Positions 13,593-27,312 of a stretch of 64,000 nucleotides of DNA are shown piece by piece. The notes under the pieces are model-generated. The model was given only the letters and a program-made list of their open reading frames with translations, did no database searches and had not been told where the DNA came from. This DNA comes from Hymenoscyphus infarciens (Eukaryota > Ascomycota > Leotiomycetes > Helotiales > Helotiaceae). The stretch covers positions 1 to 64,000 of the forward strand of contig LLCB01000322.1 of the NCBI GenBank assembly GCA_001414345.1, written 5' to 3'. Within the stretch, counting starts at the first letter, position 1. The number at the start of each line of letters is the position of its first letter. A program made the translations under genes and the position numbers.

Positions 13593-14571
13593 CTATTAGT
13601 CTATAAATTAATTAATCTATAAGATATAAAGAATATAATTACCTTAGTATAGGCCGATAACCTATAGCAAAAGATAGGTAAGGTGCCTAGTAATCTAATA
13701 AAAGTATAAGTAAGCTATACTTCTAGCTATCTTTGTAAATAAGACTAACCTAAATCTAATTAACTTATTATAATATATTATAAACATAGTCTAAGAGATA
13801 TCGTAAGAAAAATCTTAAATAGTATTATAATAAAAGTACTTATTTAGTAGCTTATAAACCTACTTAATCTTAATTACTTAAACGTGTTAAGTATATATTT
13901 ATTATAAAGTAGAGTTATAATATAGTAATATACTAATAGACTTATAAATTACTTAATATTATATTAAATCTTTTAAAGTTAATTTAATATTAATATCTAC
14001 TTTATACTTCTAATACTATATATACTAATTTAATAATTTTAAAAAGAATATTAAAGTAGTATTTAAAGAGAGAATAAGAATTAGAATTATAGCTTAATAT
14101 AGGTTTAGTAGTATATAAGAAAGCTCTAGCTATACTATAAAAAAGATCTTTTTAGATTAATAGTATTACCTAAGTAGAAATAGCTCGCTGACTATAATAC
14201 TACCTTCTTTTAAGAATCTATTAAAAAATCGTTTTTTATATATAGTAATATAATCTACTTTATAAAAGAAGAAAGAAGTATTTTAAAAAAATAGAAAAGC
14301 TCTATAAACTATTATAAATTAGCTAAAACACGTTCTTAAGTCTTAATTATAATTTTATTCTTCTTTATTAGAATAAGATTAATAACTTTATTTAAATAAA
14401 GAGGCAAGTTTTAATATAAGAGTAGGTTTTAGTATAAGTAAAGAGTAAGGTTATATAAGAACTATTTATAAATAGATAGCTAGACTTAGTATAGAATAAG
14501 GATATAAGTTAACCTACTAGTTTACTTATTCTAGGTTCTACTACTCTCTCTCTACTTCTAATTAAAACATC
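13593..14571. other. RIP-degraded DNA, unidentified
   Basis: No gene or array recognised. Composition is as in the surrounding sequence. Confidence 0.55.
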
Positions 14572-14822
14572 TTAATCTCTAAATAATAGATCTCTAGTAC
14601 TAGAACATATACCTAGTCTATCTCTATCTCTAGATAAGAGATCTCTAACACCTAGTTAATCTCTAAATAAAAGATTCTTAGTACTAGTATATATACCTAG
14701 TCTATCTCTATCTCTAGATAAAAGATCCCTAGTATCTAGTTAATCTCTAAATAAAAGATCTCTAGTACTAGCACCTATACCTAGTCTATCTTTAGATAAG
14801 CGAAATCTCTTTATATAAATTA
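14572..14822. repeat. 84 bp tandem repeat, three copies
   Basis: AATCTCTAAATAAWAGATCT starts at about 14,574, 14,658 and 14,742, exactly 84 bp apart. Each unit contains ACCTAGTCTATCTCTATCTC and TCTAGATAAAAGATC sub-blocks, so the unit is itself built from related shorter words. No AGCTTAC core. Confidence 0.85.
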
Positions 14823-15627
14823 AGCTATTAAGGCTATTACTATTATTACTAGTACTAATAATACTAATAAATATATTAGAAGACTTATAATATTCTACTT
14901 AGTATTTATATAATTACTTATAGCTTAATAATTCTTAAATACTTTATTTAACTATTAATATAGATTAAATAGAATTTACTTATATTAGTAACTATTCTTA
15001 TAATAGATATAGTTTTTTTAAATCTAAAATTTCTTAGCTTTATATTTATTTAATAAACTTAGCTAGCTAGCTTATAAAATTATTTGTTTTTTAGTCTTAT
15101 TTACCTTACTCGTTTATTTAGCTTAGTTATAAAATTTACTACTAAAACTTATACTAAAAAATCAAGGTTTTATAATATACCTAGGTAGATTCCTTAATAC
15201 TATAACTTAAGAATAAAAATTTAAAGAAATAGTATTAATAACTATAACCTATACTCTTAGTTTACTAAGTTTATAGTCTTAATATTATTACTTATATTTT
15301 AGTAGAGAAAGACTAGCTTATAGGTTTTAACCTCTATTAGTATAAGTTATAAGTTTATTTAAAGTTTGTTTATCTCGTTTACTTATAAATTTATTAGCTT
15401 TATTTATTTAGCTTACTATATATAGAGTTTTTTAGTTAACTTATTAATTTATCTTTTTAATTTTTTATATATTCTATTTTCTATACTTAATTTAAAACAT
15501 TTTCTATAATTTATAATCGATAGACTACTTACTATTATATTATTTAATTTAATTAGAATTCTTATTAGTATAGAATAGAGATTTAAGAGTTTTTAAAGAG
15601 TTTAAGTTTCTAGGGATTTTAAGAGGT
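14823..15627. other. RIP-degraded DNA, unidentified
   Basis: Very A+T-rich. No frame, array or RNA gene recognised. Confidence 0.55.
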
Positions 15628-16145
15628 TATTAAGTAAGCTAGAATTAGGTTATACTAATATAATTTCTAAGTTAACTAGAATTAGTTAAAAAAGCTAGTA
15701 AAATTACTAAGTAAGCTAGTATAATCGTTAGGTAAGCTAGAATTAGTTAAGTAAGCTAGTGAAATTACTAAGTAAGCTAGTATAATCGTCGGATAAGCTA
15801 GAATTAGTTAAGTAAGCTAGTGAAATTACTAAGTAAGCTAGTATAATCGTTAGATAAGCTAGAATTAGTTAAGTAAGCTAATAAAATTACCGAGTAAGCT
15901 AGTATAATCGTCGGATAAGCTAGAATTAGTTAAGTAAGCTAGTAAAATTACTAAGTAAGCTAGTATAATCGTTAAATAAGCTAGAATTAGTTAAGTAAGT
16001 TAGTAAAGTTACTAAATAAGCCTATATAATCGTTAAGTAAGCTAGTAAAGTTATTAAATATAATTTTTAAGTAAGCTAGAATTAGTTAGATAAGGAACAC
16101 TTTATTAAGTAAGTTATAACTTTTATAAGTAAGTTAGTATAATTA
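15628..16145. repeat. 61 bp GTAAGCTAG tandem array
   Basis: Units of 61 bp made of three sub-repeats: AAGCTAGAATTAGTTAAGT, AAGCTAGTGAAATTACTAAGT and AAGCTAGTATAATCGTYRGAT. Successive copies between about 15,660 and 16,020 keep the 61 bp spacing; edges are degenerate. About six or seven copies. An occasional TAATCGTCGGAT keeps CpG, next to copies reading TAATCGTTAGAT. Those CpG differences between neighbouring units show ongoing C-to-T change. Confidence 0.9.
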
Positions 16146-18295
16146 GTTATAACTTACTAGTAAAATTAAGAAGCGATACCTTAGCTAAAACATCTATAAT
16201 CTATTAATTCTAGCTACGCTTATATTATATAGAAAACTAAATGTTTAGTAGGTTTAAATAGAGCTTATTAAAAATCTTCTACTATACTATTTTAAGTTTT
16301 AGATATATATTCTTCTTCTTATACTACTAAAGAATTAAATTACCTATTAACCTCTTAATATCTATATAGAGTATAATACCTTTAAATACTATTAAGTTCT
16401 TTATTTCTAGTACTAGAAGTAACCTCTTTCTAGCCTACTTTCCTAAATCTATTACTCTATTAAAACCTTCTAATAGCTTTTATTAGATTATACTATATAT
16501 TTTCTTAACTTAAACTCTATTCTTAGGCCTAGAATTAGTATAAGAGATAGGTCTAATTATAAGAGAATTCAAGTCTATTTACTTATAAGACAACAGTAAT
16601 TCCTCTCTCTATATATAGATTCCTTTACTTATATCTACTAATATAAGCCTTAATATAGCTTTATTAGCTTAGTTTAAAAAGACAAAGTTACTAGACTTAA
16701 TATATTTATTAAAGAGAGTAATCCTAAGCCTAGTATTCTTAAGAACTTTATATATTCTTATTCCTTACTTTATATATATAACTATAGTATATATTCGTAT
16801 TCTAAGTATAGACTAATCTCTAAAGTAGCTTATTATATTAATTATAACATTTCCTAGCTCCTTTACTTATTTAAATATTAGATAGACTATAACTAAAAGC
16901 ATTTTAACACTTATAATTCTTATATATATATTTAATAATAGCTTCTTCTTTTCTAATCTTCTTTTCTTAATCTCTTAATACTATACCTTATAAAGCTTAA
17001 TATTAGGCTATTACTTAGAAGGCAATAGTAGAGGTGTTTTAGATATATTAAGAAAGTACTTATCTAATTTAAAAGTAAGTTATAATTTCTCTTATTTACT
17101 TAATAAATTATACTTTAATACTTAGAATATTAATCCTTAATCTCTAATAAGATCTAGGCTCTATTGTTTCTTTTATTTACTAAGTCTTTTTAGATAATAT
17201 AATATCTTAAATTTCTTAATCTTTTAGTAGTACTATTAGGTACTTTAGCGTTATAATAGTATAATAGTAAATATAAGAACCTTAAAAGTACTATATATAT
17301 AGAGAAGAATATATTATATATTAACTTTATCTTACTATACTAGGTGTTATAGTTATTAGTAGAATTTATTAGATAATTCGATTATTTAGCTTTTTATTTT
17401 TACTATTATTTCGTTATCTAGTAATTTATATTCTTTACTATAAATAAATAAAAAAGACTTTATATTTATAACTTAGAGGAAGTAAAGAAGAGTTTTAGCT
17501 AGCTTACTTACTTTAAGCGTTAATTCTACTATTTCCTAGCTTATCTACATATTTTAGTAAGTATAATTACTAATCGATACTAATTAAAACTTATATAGTT
17601 CTATAGCCGGCTCTAAGAACCTAGTTAGAGAATTCTTTACTAAAGACACTAATATATCTATATTACTTATACTATTAATATTATATCTAAGCTAATAAAC
17701 AGAGTAAGCTAGCTTATTTTCTCTTTAAATAAAACTATTACTAAGAAAGTATTAGTTTAGATAGCCTTATTAAAGTATTAATAGCTTCTTAGTAATAGAA
17801 AGAATATAAAAGTATACTAGATAAGAGATAAACGCCTAGATACTCTTAGAAGTTAGTTAAACTAATATATAGTGATTTTACTAGCTTACTTAATTAAAAG
17901 CTAGCTTACTTTATCTAGGTAAATTAATCTATATTTATACTAGCTTAGTAGTAGATAATATATTACTACTACTATTATTTCTATCTCTCTTATAATCTTA
18001 ATTACTAAGGTATCTCTTCTTTTAATCTATATAATTTATATAATAATTACTTAATTTCCTCTAATATATATTTCCTTAAAAAGAGTAATATATCTCTAGT
18101 ATCTTAAATAGTAGTCTTAGACGTAATAGCTAAGAAGAGAAAAAAGGTAAAAAAAAACTTTCCTCTTCTATTATCTTATAGTACTTATAAGAAGTAGGAT
18201 ATTACTAAGAGTACCTGTATTTAAAGTAATAGACCTACTAATAGGTGTCTCTTAGATATACTACTACTACTACTATATCTTTAACTCTACTATTA
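16146..18295. other. RIP-degraded DNA with scattered GTAAGCT words
   Basis: No gene identified. Isolated AGCTTACTTAATT and AGCTTATCTAC words near 17,500-17,560 and 17,700-17,940 are outliers of the minisatellite family. The rest is featureless. Confidence 0.5.
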
Positions 18296-18745
18296 AATTA
18301 ATAATAAGCTAGTAGAGTTCTAAGTAAGCAAGTATAATTCTTAAGTAAGCTAGACGCTAATATCTTTCTTTTAGCCTATTAAGAGCATTATTACTTTTTA
18401 TAACTAGGTAACTATAGTATAGCTTAACTTCTTCTAGACTATAATAAGGTTTTAATATACGTTAGAACTATTAGTTATATTTAGTAGAGATAACTCTTAA
18501 CTTCTTTAGGTCTATAGAATATAACTAATAGTTCTAATATATAATAAAACCTATAGATAGTCTAGTATACTCTACTCTTTTAAGAGGTAGGCTATAAATT
18601 TATAGCTTACTTATATTTTAGAAGCTTACTTAAGAGTTAGTAGCTTACTTGTTTATTTATAAGAGTTTCTATTAATATAGAATAAGAGCTTACTTATTAT
18701 TCTAGAGCTTACTTATAAGAGGAGAGTTTACTTATTTAAGACCGG
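18296..18745. repeat. AGCTTACTTA cluster (two parts)
   Basis: Part one (18,300-18,357) has three AAGTAAGCWAGTATAATTCT-like units; part two (18,600-18,740) has six AGCTTACTTATA/T-like units in the opposite orientation. The core motif thus occurs in both directions within 450 bp, separated by about 240 bp of unrelated DNA. Confidence 0.6.
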
Positions 18746-18796
18746 CGCCTACGTATATATAGGAAATAAAATTAAATTATAAAAACTCTAAAAACT

Positions 18797-18892
18797 CCTA
18801 TTATAAAAGTTACCTATTATAAAAGTTACTTATTATGAAAGTTACCTATTATAAAAGTTATCTATTATAAAAGTTACTTATTATAAAAGTGA
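18797..18892. repeat. 16 bp TATTATAAAAGTTACC tandem repeat
   Basis: Six consecutive copies of TATTATAAAAGTTACC with C/T changes only (TTACC, TTACT, TTATC) plus one TATGAAAG. The variation is of the RIP type. Confidence 0.9.
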
Positions 18893-21800
18893 ATTCCTAG
18901 AGCTATCTAATATTCTACTACTACTACTATACCTCTATACTTATTCCTACTCTAGTAGTCTTTAGATTTTAGCTTTAAGTTTAGGTAAACGCTAAAACCT
19001 TATCTATTAGATAATAGTAAGGAATGTTTACTAAAATGCTTAGATATTTTTATAGTAATTAAATTTAAAAGACTTAAGGTTAGCTATATAATATAAGATA
19101 GTACTTATTTTAGTTTCTATAAAATAGACTTATAAAGTAATAATTTTAGAAGTAGTAGTTATAGAAAACATAAAGCTCTCTTTATTAATAACGTACCTAG
19201 TATTATTACTTACTATCTTATTATTAGCGTTTACTAATTCCTTTAGCTTAGTATTTAACTTTTACTACTTTTAATAAAGCTAGAACTCTCTATTTTATAC
19301 TTAAGAGTATACTCTCTTATTAACGTCTTTTATTAGCTTTCCTTCTTAGAGAAAAGAGGTAATATAGACTAAATAGGCTATATAAAATAGATTCTAATCT
19401 TTTATAAGTTTAAGGTGTTTTATAATCTTATATAATTCTTTATCTATAAAAGCTTTTATCTTAAACTCTTAAAAACTATTAGGCTATAAGTCTCTCTCTA
19501 GTATTTAACTATTATTTATAAGTCCTAAATATTCTAGCGTAGGCTAATCCCTTAATTAGAATTTAATAATAGTATTATAGTTAAATAAGATATAAAGTTC
19601 ATCTAGTATAATAAGAGTAATATCTACCTTCTTATTAGAATTATATTCTTTAGCTAGTCTTTACCTTTAAACGTTCTTATAAGACTTCTCTCTTAGTATT
19701 AATACCTTCTTCTTCTTATACGATTCTTAATAAGAGTTATTTTTAATAAATAAGATATATATTTTATATTATATTAAAACTTAGGAAATTAGTATTATAA
19801 TTATAGATTTAAATATATACTTGTTTTTATTAAGACTTTATAAGTATTAGAAAGCTATAGTTATTAATAATTCGTCGATTTTAAACCTTATAAATAAGCT
19901 AATAATACTAAGCACTATCTTATAAAAGTCTTTATACTCTTTTAAAATATACTAACTATCTATAGACTAGATATACCTATTTTAAAGCTAGCTATAAAGG
20001 TCTTATACCTATTTCTTACTACTATAAGAGTGTTTTATAGAAGTAGAAGCGTTCTACTTTAATAAACTAATTATATATTCATCTATTATACTTATATTAG
20101 AATACTACTCGTTTTTTAAAGGATTTAATATTTAGAACTCGAGAAATTCTAAGAGAGATAAGAGAAGAGTATTAATATTAATAAGAGTATTATATATCTT
20201 TACTAGTTAATAATAAATAGAACTCTTATAATCCTTTAATATATTAGTATAGCTAATTAGAAAGAAGAAAGACATATAAAATTTAGTAATAGTAATAGAG
20301 GAGAGAGTAATACTAGTAGAGGTAGAGTAGCTAAATATAAGGTTAAGGAGTTTTAAGAAGCTAACTACTAGTTATTAATAATCTTCTAGTCTTTAAAGAT
20401 AGAGGGAAGTAGAGAGGAATTCTATTCTAGCTTAATATGTTTTTAGCTATTAGAGGTATTTAAATTAAAAGATTTTTTAAAAGAGAAATATACCTTATTA
20501 ATTTATTTTAATAGTTAATAAGCTACTTACGCTAATAAGAGTAGTAGAAGATAAAGTACTTACTTATTAAGCTTTATAGATATACTAAGTAATAGCTAGA
20601 TAGCTTAAGTTTAAGAAATATATAAGAATTAGTTAAATACTTCTTAGAAGCTATATAGAGTAGAAGAAGGGCGCTTAACTAGTAGTATCTAGTTATTAGA
20701 GTTAGATAGTAGATAATAGGCGTATATTTCTTAAGAGCTAGGTAGTATACTTACTCTTCTCCTCTTCTAGCTACTATCTATTAAGAGTCTAGAAGCTATT
20801 ATTTAGAAGGTTAATATTAATATATAGCTTATTATAGATATTATAGAGTTAATAAGAGAGGTTAGATTAACCTAGAAGGTATAGACAGATAAGCTCTACT
20901 AGTTATAGATAAGCCTACTTATTTAAGAATAAATAATATAAATAAGCAAATAAAAGAATTATATATAGAACTTGAAAGCTAGGCTACTAAGCTTACTTAT
21001 AAAGAATTAGATTACTTAAAAGAACTAAGAAGAACTAGATTACTTATAGAAGATTAGCTTATTTATAGAGGATTAGTAGAAATAGATATTTTATATATAA
21101 ATAATAGCTAGATTTTTAATAATCTAGCGCTAATACTTAGCTTATATAACACTCTAAGCTACTAAAAGTACTATCCTAAGATATTATCGAATTCTATATA
21201 TATATACTATTAATATAATAACAATTAAAGATATATACTCTAGAAACTCTACTACTTAAAGCTCTCTCTACTTATTTTAGAATAGCTTATCTCTAGAGAA
21301 GATAGCCTCTTCTTCTAACCTTAGTTATTATAAGTAATCGCGGCCTTTAATAGATTACTTACTCTCTCTAAGTCTCTCTACTAAGACGACTTTATAGTTT
21401 AATTAAACATAGTATAAGTAGCCTCTATTAGATTCTTAGTATTCTACTAAATCCTCTATAGCTATTTTCTATACTTTACTATTATATTATCTCTAGTCTA
21501 TTATAGATACGTAGTTATATTCTTATAATTAAACGTAGCTTTCTACTAAATACTCTTTATCAAATCCTTAGCCTACTATAACTATCTTACTTACCTATAA
21601 TTAAAGGTAGTATTCTCTTAAGTACCTCTCTCTATTAGCTATTTTAAAGTAAATAAATAGTATTAAGGAAACTTAGCCTTTTACTAATTATATCTTAACT
21701 CTTAATCTCTACTTTAAATAGTCTTTATATAATCTTAACAAGTCTCTACTATTACTATTAAATTCTCTTTCTTTATCTACTTAACCTTTAACTAAGTCCT

Positions 21801-22479
21801 TACTATTAAAATAAATAAATAATCCTTATAGATACTCTATTATCTATACTTTAACTTTAAATCTATATTTTAAGTAGTCTTTATAGTATCTTGATTATTT
21901 AGAACCTCTTATAGAGTGTTTAGAACTCTTAAAGCCCTCTCTTATATAAATCTTTTCTAATAACGATATAGATTTATCTTATTTAATTAACTTTATAGAA
22001 AGTTGTTTAAAGATAGAAGAATATATATTTAATATATCTCTTAAGAAATAACTTAGAGCTTACTCTCGAATTCTTAAAAAGAGGCTAGATATTATTAAAA
22101 AGAAGGCTAAAAGCTATAAGTAAAGTAAGTAATTCCTTAATTATTATTTTATTCTTAATATAATAGTAATATAAGAGTTCATTCTATATAAGTATCTATA
22201 TAATACTAAGTTTAAGTCTATTTATTACTAGCGAGTTAATTAAGTACTCTTTATAAATCTTATATTTATAAAAGATAAACTTAAAAGCTACTATTTTAAA
22301 GCTTATTAAATAAGAGGTTAGAAAGAGAACTGCTTATTTAATTCCTTAATTTAGAATAGATAGAAGAACCTTTTACTATTCTTATTTAATAAATTAGAGA
22401 ACGTTAATTAAGTATAATAGGTAAATAAAGTTAAGTATATAATTATATCTTCCTTACTTCTCTTTAACTAATATATTTT
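18893..22479. other. RIP-degraded DNA, unidentified
   Basis: No gene identified. Loose AGATAAGCTCTACTAGTT-type words occur near 20,880-21,060. No repeated unit of constant length and no recognised protein motif elsewhere. Confidence 0.5.
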
Positions 22480-23612
22480 TTTATATAAGAATCTAAAAAA
22501 CATACTATATAGACTTATTACTTATAACACTATTAGTATTTAGACTACTTAAAATTTAACGTTTTATTATAACTAGACTTAACTTATACTTAGTAAGAAC
22601 GATATTAAGCTTAAGCTTTATATTATACTTAGACTAGATATAAGTATTAGTTTCTAGTACTATGTTTTTAATTTAGTAGAGTTAGATATTATTAATACTA
22701 AACTATAGAAGCTATTTATTAACCTTATTATAAGTCTATTCTTTATCTTTTATATTATTAAAGATAAAGGTAAAAAGACATTTATATATATAATTATTTA
22801 AGTAAGACAGAACTATTACTATGTTATAAAAGCTTTAGACTGCTTTTTTTATAGCTAATTCAGCCTCTTAGATTAGTTTAAAGAAGGCGATATTAATATA
22901 CTTATCTAAGTTTATTCTATCTACTTTAATAAAACTACTACTAAAGTCTTTATATATTTCTATATTACTAAGAAGTATAAAGAGAAGCTTATTTAGGTAT
23001 ATTATATATATTCTATCTCCTTTTTCTATATATTAGACTTAAAGATACTTAAGAACTATATATATAAGGTCTACGTTAATATTATAATATAGAGCTTAAA
23101 GGTTTTTCTCTTTAAAGTTTATATACGGATTTTGAAAATTATAAATATAAAAATCGTCCTATCTACTATTTAGAAAGCTGCTCTCTAAAAAGTAGCTACT
23201 AAGGACTAAGCTATAATTAAGAAGGAAAGAGAGAAGGAAGTTATAAATAATAAGAATATAAATAAGGCTATTACTAATATAGATTTACTTAAACTTAATA
23301 GAAATTTAGATAAAATTACTATTAGTAATAGAGATAAAGTAGTATATTAGAGTATAATAGAGAGTATTAATAGAGAGGTAAAAAAGAGAAAATTTAAAGC
23401 TAACTAAGTAGTTTATAAAAAGGAGTATATATCTACTATAATTCTTAATACTTCTTATCTAGGTAAACGTAAAGTAGATATAATAGATAGTCTTATACTT
23501 AGAAGATATAAGAAAGATAAGGTACTAATAGATTTAGGTCTTAAAAGAGCTTATACTACTAAGGATACTATTAAACATAGCTTATATATACTTTATAAGC
23601 GCTCTTTATAAA
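22480..23612 (+). pseudogene. Degraded frame with charged C-terminal half, unknown
   Basis: Read through TAA/TAG, the plus frame gives an Ile/Phe/Tyr-rich first part. From about 23,180 to 23,610 it becomes clearly protein-like: Lys/Glu/Asp/Arg-rich with regularly spaced hydrophobics and few stops, ending at the TAA near 23,609. No TGA was met. I recognise no family; a transposon accessory protein or a host gene are both possible. The 5' end is a guess. Frame integrity is only modest evidence here, because RIP removes TGA from every frame. Confidence 0.35.
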
Positions 23613-23899
23613 GAGTACTTATCCTAGTACTAATATAATAAGTATAGTAGTACTAATAGCAGGGTTTATATAGTAGAGGAAAGTTAGTATTAGTTTTATA
23701 GTCGTAGTTTCGCAGGTTTAATTTATTTTACTACTTTCCTTATTAACGTTTTTCTTCTTTTATAATTTAAGATAATAATAATATAATAATTAGGTTTATA
23801 ATATTTATAAGCTATACTTAACGTATACTAAAAGTATATAAATATATAAGTTTTTAACTCTCTTTTCTTTATATATAGAATAGGTTAAGTATCTTAGAG

Positions 23900-24560
23900 C
23901 TAAGCTTATCTAAACTTTAATAGATAAGCTAATTATTAATAGGTAAGCTAATAGTATATTAGTAGATATATTTCCTTTTAATAAGAAAGTTACTAATAAG
24001 TAGTAAGCTACTTTATACTTAGTAAGCAAGTAATTAGTAAACTAGTAAAGTTCTTTTATATTATATAAGTTAGTAGATAAGTTATAGTATAAATATTTAA
24101 GCTTTACTCTCTATATTTATCCTTTTAGTTATTTTTAACGTTATTATAATATATTTTAATAAGAAAACTATAGCTTATGAATTCCTAGTAATTAATAGAG
24201 AAGCTCTGTTTTAGTAAGTAAGTCGTTTATTAATAAATAAGCTATTATTTAATAAGTAGGCGAACATTTAAAGAGTAAGCTATTATATACTAGAACTTAA
24301 ATATTAGTAGATAAGTTATAAATTAGCTACTTCTAGCTAGGCAAGTAAGTAATTAAAGTATAGAATAAGCTTAGTAGATAAGGTCTTCTATTAGTATTAC
24401 TTAGAGTAAAGCTAGTTAATTTTAACTAAGCTTATAGACTAATAATAGTAATAATATATAGGTAAAAGGTTCTAGGAGGTAGCTAAGCTACTTATTAGTA
24501 AGTAAGCTATTTATAGTTTTCGCTTTAGTAGTAGATAAGCTACTTATTAGTTAATAATTA
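23900..24560. repeat. GTAAGCTA minisatellite, two clusters
   Basis: Clusters at 23,905-24,075 and 24,195-24,560 contain about fifteen TAGATAAGCTA, AGTAAGCTATT or AATAAGCTATT units at irregular 18-40 bp spacing. The 120 bp between them has none. Same core as the larger arrays. Confidence 0.6.
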
Positions 24561-25529
24561 ATAAATAGATATAATCTTATTTACTTTATATCTAGTAACA
24601 TTTTTAATAACTATTAAACTATTATATCTTTAATATATCTTTTATATATAGCTAGAATCCTAATTTATTGTCTATTATATAATCCTTATAAGCCTAGGGA
24701 CTTATTTATATTTAGTATTTATATAATTTCTTAAACCTTTTACTCTTTTACTTATAATATTAGTTATCTCTCTTACTTATCTTACTAATAATATTACGTC
24801 GTTTATAAAAGGCTCTTATTATTATTTATATCTAATTATAAAGCTTAAATATTTAATAAATCCTAGTAATTACGAAATTAGGCTCTTTAATAATAAGAGG
24901 TTTTATAAATAAGTAATAACCTATAACACTTCTTTACTAAGGTTTCTTCTAGATATAAATATAAAAGTTAAATATAATATTAATTATATATTATAAATAA
25001 ATAAATAAAAGTATAATATAAAAGAGGAATTTATATACTTTATTAGTAGGATCTTATAAAAAACTTATCTAACTACTTATAATAGTAGTAGTAGTCTAGA
25101 ATTATTATTAAAAAATAAGAATAGTAAAGGCTTAATTTTATATAAATTCTAAAAGAAGATAATTAAGATTAGAAGGAAATAGTATAAGTAAGTAGTTAAA
25201 GAATAAATTAAATAGGCTAGATAAAAGAGAGAGAAGGGGGTTTAAGAAGAATATAGTTACTACTATATAATTAAGTATGTTTAGTTAGGTTTCTAGGTTA
25301 TTTAGACGTTTTATAACGTTTCGCCCTCTTTATAATAGTCTTTTATCTACTACTTCTACTATTTTTTAAATATTATACTAGACTTATTATTCTTCGTTTC
25401 TTTAATCTAGTTATTAGAACTCTATTATATCTTATAGTTAAAACCTCTATTTTCTTTTAAGTAGTCGCACGTCTATATAGATCTACTAAGAGGAAGTGCT
25501 AAGTTAACTATCTTATCTTTTAGAAGTAT
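24561..25529. other. RIP-degraded DNA, unidentified
   Basis: No array, motif or gene recognised. It leads directly into the duplicated frame that begins near 25,530. Confidence 0.5.
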
Positions 25530-25980
25530 CTTCTTATTTATTCTTTATTAACTTCTAAGAAGATATACTAAATATAAGTTTATTCTTTCTCTTTTCTTTA
25601 TATTATATTATACTTATAAGCTAATTAATCTATAACTATAAGTTAACTTTAATTAAATCGTACTTCTTAATAATATAAAAGCTAATACTTCTTCTAATAC
25701 TACTATTAATATCTTAATAAATGCTAATATTAATACCTAATTTAATTAGTCTAAAATATACTTATAACACCTATTTAATATATAAGAAGCTCTTTAGTAA
25801 GGTTAATAAGAATAGCGATAACAACGAGAGTAGCGAGCTAGTTACTCTAAAGAAGACCTTTTATAAAAATAGTACTACTATACCTTATAAGTCTAAGAGT
25901 ATAAATACTAGACTAAAGTCTATTAAGGTTAGTAAAGACAGTAGTAATAAGAGGAGAGTAAAGAGCTTAAAAGAGTAAAA
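25530..25980 (+). pseudogene. Unknown degraded gene fragment, copy 1 of a tandem pair
   Basis: An 85-codon open stretch (ATG at 25,721 to TAA at 25,978) is the best-preserved part. It encodes a Ser/Asn/Lys-rich, basic protein segment with no recognised domain. Similarity to 26,250-26,900 starts upstream of this ATG (TTATTAACTTCTAAGAAGA and CTAATTAATCTATAAC are shared), so the ATG is probably not the original start. It is relatively RIP-poor here (GCGATAACAACGAGAG retained), which explains why the frame is open. Confidence 0.4.
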
Positions 25981-26249
25981 AAGTAGAACCTAAGAATAAG
26001 GCTAGAGTATTAACAAGGCTAAGTTAGCTAATAAAGACAATAATATAAAATATAAAGCTAATAAGAGTTAGTTCTTCTTATTCTTCTCTTCTTAAATAGT
26101 CTTTTTAACGTTTTCTTTTAATATATATTCCTTATATCTTCTTTTTATAATATTAGCTACTACTATATCTTTTATAAGTAATTTTTAAAGGTTAAAACTT
26201 TAATATTCTACTAAAGGTAGTAACTAATAATACTAAGGACAGTACTACT

Positions 26250-26900
26250 ACTAGTATAGTTACCTTATTAACTTCTAAGAAGACATAGATATTAGCTATA
26301 GTTACCTTATTTATAAGTAACGTTCTAAATATAAGTTAACTTTTAATCTTACTCTAAAATAGGAAATAGACACTATAAGCTTTAGCTCTCTAAGACTTAT
26401 CTTATAATTAATTCTTATAAGCTAATTAATCTATAACTTTAGGTCGATTTTAACTAGATTACTCTCTTATTAGCTAAAAATATACTAAAAACGCTCGCGC
26501 TTTATATAAGAAGTTATTTAAAAGATTAAAAGCGAATATACCTACTAGTACTACTACTACTATCTTAACTAATACTAGTAGTAAAGGTAAGAGAAATAAC
26601 AATAAAGAGAGTAGTAAGCTAGGTACTCTATTTTATTAAAGAGAACTATAACGCTATATAATACTATAGTTCTTATAACACCTTAAAGAAGGTTATAAAA
26701 GCTAAATCTAAGAATAAGGTTATAGAGGAGGCTATCTATAGAAAGGGTACTACTATACTCTATAATACTAAGGGCGTAAAGGCTAAACTAAGGATAGGAA
26801 GATAGTAGTAATAAGGGTATAGAGTATATAAAAAGGTAAAAAGGTAGAAACTAAGGATAAGGCTATAAAGGAGAGTAGAAGATTAACACTACTACTTATA
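26250..26900 (+). pseudogene. Unknown degraded gene fragment, copy 2 of a tandem pair
   Basis: This diverged duplicate lies about 720-800 bp downstream of copy 1. Shared anchors are TTATTAACTTCTAAGAAGA (26,267), CTAATTAATCTATAAC (26,422), TATATAAGAAG (26,504) and an AATAACAATAAAGAGAGTAG block matching the AACAACGAGAGTAGCG of copy 1. Indels between anchors break the frame. The pair may be a tandem gene duplication, which would itself provoke RIP. Confidence 0.45.
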
Positions 26901-26944
26901 GTATAGAAATAGGTTCTCTTATCTTTAATTAAAATATACAAATA

Positions 26945-27312
26945 TCTTTAAATTTATAGTATAGCTTACTCGAGTTAATTAGAGAGCTTACTATTAATAT
27001 AAAGCTTACTTATAATTAAGAATAATAGTAGATAAGAGAGATTACTAGTAATTCTAGTACTTACTTATAAGATAGATAAGAGCTTAGTAGCTTTCTCCTC
27101 CTCGCTTACCTAGTTAGAGGTAGCTTATCTAATTACTAGTAGCTTACTTATATATAAGAAGCTTATCTACTTATATAGTGCTTATCTACTAATATTTAAC
27201 TATTTAAGCACTAATTACTAGTAGCTTACCTATTAATAAGCAGCTTACTTACCTACTCTAGTAGCTTACGCTTTAAAAAGTAGCTTAAATACTAAGAAGA
27301 GGCTTATATATT
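26945..27312. repeat. AGCTTACYTA minisatellite
   Basis: About fourteen AGCTTACTTATA, AGCTTATCTAC or AGCTTACCTATTAATAAGC units, irregularly 18-35 bp apart, mostly in AGCTTAC orientation. Some units keep CpG (CTTACTCGAGTT, CCTCGCTTACC). Confidence 0.65.

Noticed and set aside
15628..16145. CRISPR-like array
   Set aside because: The whole 61 bp unit is repeated, with no unique spacers, in eukaryotic-type DNA.
25721..25978. 85-codon ORF as an intact small gene
   Set aside because: Homology to the downstream duplicate extends upstream of its ATG, and there is no family or convincing start context. Treated as part of a pseudogene.
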